Below, one piece after another: positions 18,001 through 18,547 of a stretch of DNA of 18,547 bases. This DNA is from Candidatus Dadabacteria bacterium (GTDB lineage: Bacteria > J088), in NCBI GenBank assembly GCA_003695505.1, contig RFIY01000219.1, positions 1-18,547 on the forward strand. The letters run 5' to 3'. Below the pieces are notes generated by a model. It worked only from the letters and a program-made list of their open reading frames with translations, was not told the DNA's origin and made no database searches. Every line of letters begins with the position of its first letter. Within the stretch, counting starts at the first letter, position 1. Both the position numbers and the translations under genes were made by a program.

Positions 18001-18547
18001 TTGCCGACGTGTCGGATTTGTCCTTTCCTGTCACGGCACTGATTGTCACACTGAAACCCGAGTCGCCGGATCTTGACATCGAGAACGTTCACATTGCAGA
18101 CAATGAAATCCGCGGGGATCTGCGATTGCTGCGAGATGTTACGGAACCGGTAGACTCCCATATTTATGTTGCTGTTTCCAACAAGGTCTTTAATACTGCT
18201 TCTGGCGAACTGCGAATCATACTCGGGGCAGATCGGCCTCAGTTCACCGTCCTTGGCGGCTCGCGGGACAAACGCGGCAGGCATCAGGCCGGCCACATCA
18301 ATCTTGGCCGCGACAGGTGCAAGGCAAACGGAGATACGGTCGAGGGGCAGTCGATCGGTGGGTGCGCGTTCGCAACCATGTTCACTGCGCGCGGCATACT
18401 CGCAGCGGTATCCGACAGCAACTTTGAGCCGAAAGACCTGGAATTCAACTACAGGATTGTATACTCGGATCAGGTTTCCTCAGGCCAGGCTGGTGCAACG
18501 GACACCGAACCCGGCATTCGGATTGATCGAATCGAATTCTTGCCTGG
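12012..18547 (+). CDS. Giant secreted FG-GAP propeller and cadherin/Ig-like repeat protein (3' end cut by window edge)
   Basis: One frame stays open from ATG 12012 to the window edge, giving at least 2178 residues. GGGAG precedes the start. The N-terminus has a signal peptide: an Arg-rich n-region followed by VVVLMATITALIY, with cleavage near ANA at residue 33. Residues about 40-755 carry FG-GAP/VCBS-type repeats, each with a DxDGDxDxD calcium loop beginning at residues 55, 106, 157, 209, 260, 311, 362 (degenerate), 413, 462, 513, 564, 620, 680 and 737. Residues 756-957 are not recognised. Residues 958-1857 hold about nine tandem repeats of 98-104 residues with Ig/cadherin-like features. Residues 1858-2178 are a further region without a recognised family. 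It is a surface or secreted protein, probably a calcium-stabilised adhesin or ligand binder, but its target is unknown. Its anchor or secretion signal would be past the edge. Confidence 0.9.
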   Translation, partial: MINRAFAWATRTLRLRRVVVLMATITALIYANARNDVPVGITTSHPAAQRPVAVDIDGDLDLDVVAGSTGSSLIRVYRSSNFGAAFAPQTVTNTGFASPRPVAAGDIDGDGDADLVAIAGGTQTLAWFENAQTDGTVWTLHTITAPVPASSQVLLIDVDRDGGLDVVASGDVTESVLWWRNLDRVGGSWSAAVTIASGVSGEMSLAAADFDRDGDTDIAVADAVGGSIFWAENSSPTLPNWTQFVIASGASTPKYLRAADMNRDGSPDLVAFRLGVNQISWWRNDGAGGFPSGALGVTNGVFGTSDLAVGDVNDDGVPDVLAAVGSFNQLLMLSRASTSDVIWSATVVTGTLTPPGFVLAADIAYNGVDDMVAASEADGTISWWRGSRTAGKPFFSASRDNISTTFAIADFRDMDGDGRTEIAVNGPANSGRDYYELDDAGLYQYAYSLGYLTPGHDPAYADLDGDGDLDGFLHTEIGAAISINNGDGTYTSVNIASASFNASLVDRLMEARDFDRDGDLDILAFNYSTNKVNYFSNVSGDASSWTLVEIPHTDTLGRDFALSDVDRDGDLDYWNVKERVAGVITQEAFTWYENPGSTAVWAEHVGTPMQIDSFTGRFGDLDLDGDMDFAGLDPDPNLGCCNPILWWQNTDGFFSTPVTALVGSQADGWTGTPSNIVVRDIDGDRAPDILFVAEYQGPKRLMWYQNRLRQGEGWKFGLVSDPFPFTVFSVDIRDFGDVDGDGDLDLVLDLMTGDYSLYLNQLSLLTLTASALSPPVLGDFPNSTEHHMLPVFRITLTHNGEAGDPSVKLYSLGFKLADTSGTDILSNFLSTYRVDGLEVYRDTGDDQFPQFMTEEVGGMFYGGPISDSFLGSVTFESSTPDADNFFVVNLNGGVTVPYGSPVTLFAVVRSGGAFAQPLGTDFNVVFNPAKANAIRTDTGKTIAAAGPSIQQMVFHRSVPILNNSASATGYRGAGPHLLTFSSAIVSSAAGDNSTSTEPDQLTLISAPAGITVTNINANAAGDITATVEIPPTTPLGPLKLWFEVVDYYGFGYKGVTDFVQINVQDPPPPTISAGGTFDIRIGFPQSETLATVSHPTVPVTSLTVNAVTVPTSVSLLGLANNSGNITATVSVDLSAPLGNTTVVLEVVAPDGQKAYDSFTINVQYDYATITSLGDISIAWNSEKPALSIATVSHPVENDGDLLVELVTATTGLLVDHITNNAGTVTADISASLMSLPGSNSLHIRVIDAKGRDSNLIIPVQITNSSPVFNNVTSAAVVYFADPATHTIFAVTDGEESSSTLLVTAVSVPAGISVTGITNDSGTVSAYFSATAPATYGDYSVIFAATDSVAGTSQISVTVSVMNSPPDFAANAGIDIAYKAPAASVTLGTVSDIQDPAAALVVSLVTASAGLSVTGISQTAGLAAAWISAPTSGFGSFPVTFRVTDTQGADTIRSIVVNVVNTPPATAPTAPVSVVRNGTAKLFDLASATDTQDPASALLFSAVTVPAGMSVTGTSNTNGLFRGYLASDLTLPPGPYQIIVRVVDTQGAASYSALDVTLVNTPPSFVPAPTVSIIHNGPAKYVTLATVSDIQSAASSLSVSVVTAPVGLHIEGITNFSGVISATVSTTLATTPGSKLYTLRIDDPDGLSTYAAGLSIQAIDTPPTITPVPDPTLTLFLFGPRATAAVGDLFDYQDAPAALTVSIPAFPSDLADIGFSQVGTTLMFEARTSSSATFRSFSVPVIVTDTFGNATSQDVTVEIVNSPPAVTLPSLQTIVSGTPAWLYLGKVSDYQTPPQGLTFSIASHPEELQILETEISASGDYRIQVLPDKALFGGAVIKWQVQDPDGASLNFAVPIEIVKPPVAEQVCTGTACLTAFNVRNVVKGVALGTTKFSVGEVDPSYDQIEIAALDPGLQVGDVTTVLDETRNVSVIRAELATTAEEVGRSFRFVINAIRDGDVGNQLVAVGTVVADWSTPSLDLYHDEPLFVGDLTPRRDVRLADVSDLSFPVTALIVTLKPESPDLDIENVHIADNEIRGDLRLLRDVTEPVDSHIYVAVSNKVFNTASGELRIILGADRPQFTVLGGSRDKRGRHQAGHINLGRDRCKANGDTVEGQSIGGCAFATMFTARGILAAVSDSNFEPKDLEFNYRIVYSDQVSSGQAGATDTEPGIRIDRIEFLP
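12129..14276 (+). repeat. Fourteen FG-GAP/VCBS-type blades (calcium loops)
   Basis: Repeats of about 51 residues for the first eleven, stretching to 56-60 for the last three. Thirteen loops are good DxDxDG-like calcium sites; the seventh (DIAYNGVDD, residue 362) has lost most Asp residues. Fourteen units fit two seven-bladed beta-propellers joined end to end, with the break near residue 400. Confidence 0.8.
14883..17582 (+). repeat. Nine tandem 98-104-residue cadherin/Ig-like repeats
   Basis: Units begin near residues 958, 1061, 1164, 1263, 1361, 1460, 1559, 1659 and 1760, a DNA period of about 294-312 bp. Units three to nine open with N/D-[ST]-[PS]-P (NTPP, NSPP, DTPP). The better conserved units then show TVSDIQDPA, a strand like LVVSLVT, PAGxSVTGITN, a turn, and a strand with VxDTQG before the next NTPP. 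The order and strand alternation fit a beta-sandwich of the cadherin/HYR/Ig type. The repeats have diverged at DNA level and look like an old tandem expansion. Confidence 0.8.

Overview
The window is GC-rich, densely coded DNA from a Gram-negative bacterium. Evidence for an outer membrane is a beta-barrel porin ending in Phe, a lipobox protein and Tat/Sec-exported redox subunits. The lineage is a guess: the lipoprotein has a Cys-rich D-x-D-D-C...C-x-x-G-x-C segment and calcium-loop motifs, and a giant FG-GAP/cadherin-like protein is present. This is the style of Myxococcota and other former Deltaproteobacteria. No rRNA, tRNA, mobile element or CRISPR array was found.

Layout. From 1 to 11764 every gene reads on the minus strand. 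The disaggregase clpB (2576 to 1) runs off the left edge. Upstream of it, a 124-bp gap holds both the terminator of the next operon and the clpB promoter, whose spacer is covered by a 29-bp imperfect dyad. The operon 9075-2701 encodes, in transcription order, an outer-membrane porin-like protein, a four-cluster ferredoxin subunit, a 10-helix NrfD-type quinol-interacting membrane protein and a 1047-residue molybdopterin catalytic subunit. Gaps are 10, 49 and 1 bp. It ends in a strong intrinsic terminator. Upstream lies a good FNR/DNR-type box centred exactly at -41.5 from the start site predicted by a plausible -10 hexamer, so induction by low oxygen or nitrogen oxides is likely. The FeS-NrfD-Mo order is that of ttrBCA and srdBCA, so this is probably an anaerobic respiratory oxyanion or sulfur-compound reductase. 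The substrate cannot be read from the sequence, and the porin at the head of the operon is notable.

From 9377 to 11764 is a 795-residue lipoprotein joining a Cys-rich segment, two EF-hand-like calcium loops, a cadherin-like domain and a right-handed beta-helix. It is divergent from a very large secreted protein (12012 to beyond 18547, at least 2178 residues). That protein has 14 FG-GAP-type blades (apparently two seven-bladed propellers), about nine tandem repeats of 98-104 residues with cadherin/Ig-like features, and an unrecognised C-terminal part cut by the window edge. The giant gene has a near-consensus sigma-70 promoter and a 159-nt GC-rich leader that can fold.

The redox operon forms one functional unit: porin for substrate passage, quinol oxidation by NrfD, electron relay through the ferredoxin, and periplasmic reduction at Mo. 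clpB is ordinary housekeeping. The two large surface or secreted proteins are candidates for calcium-stabilised cell-surface functions but have no assigned role. The most interesting items are the porin-led reductase operon with its FNR-type promoter and the repeat architecture of the giant protein.
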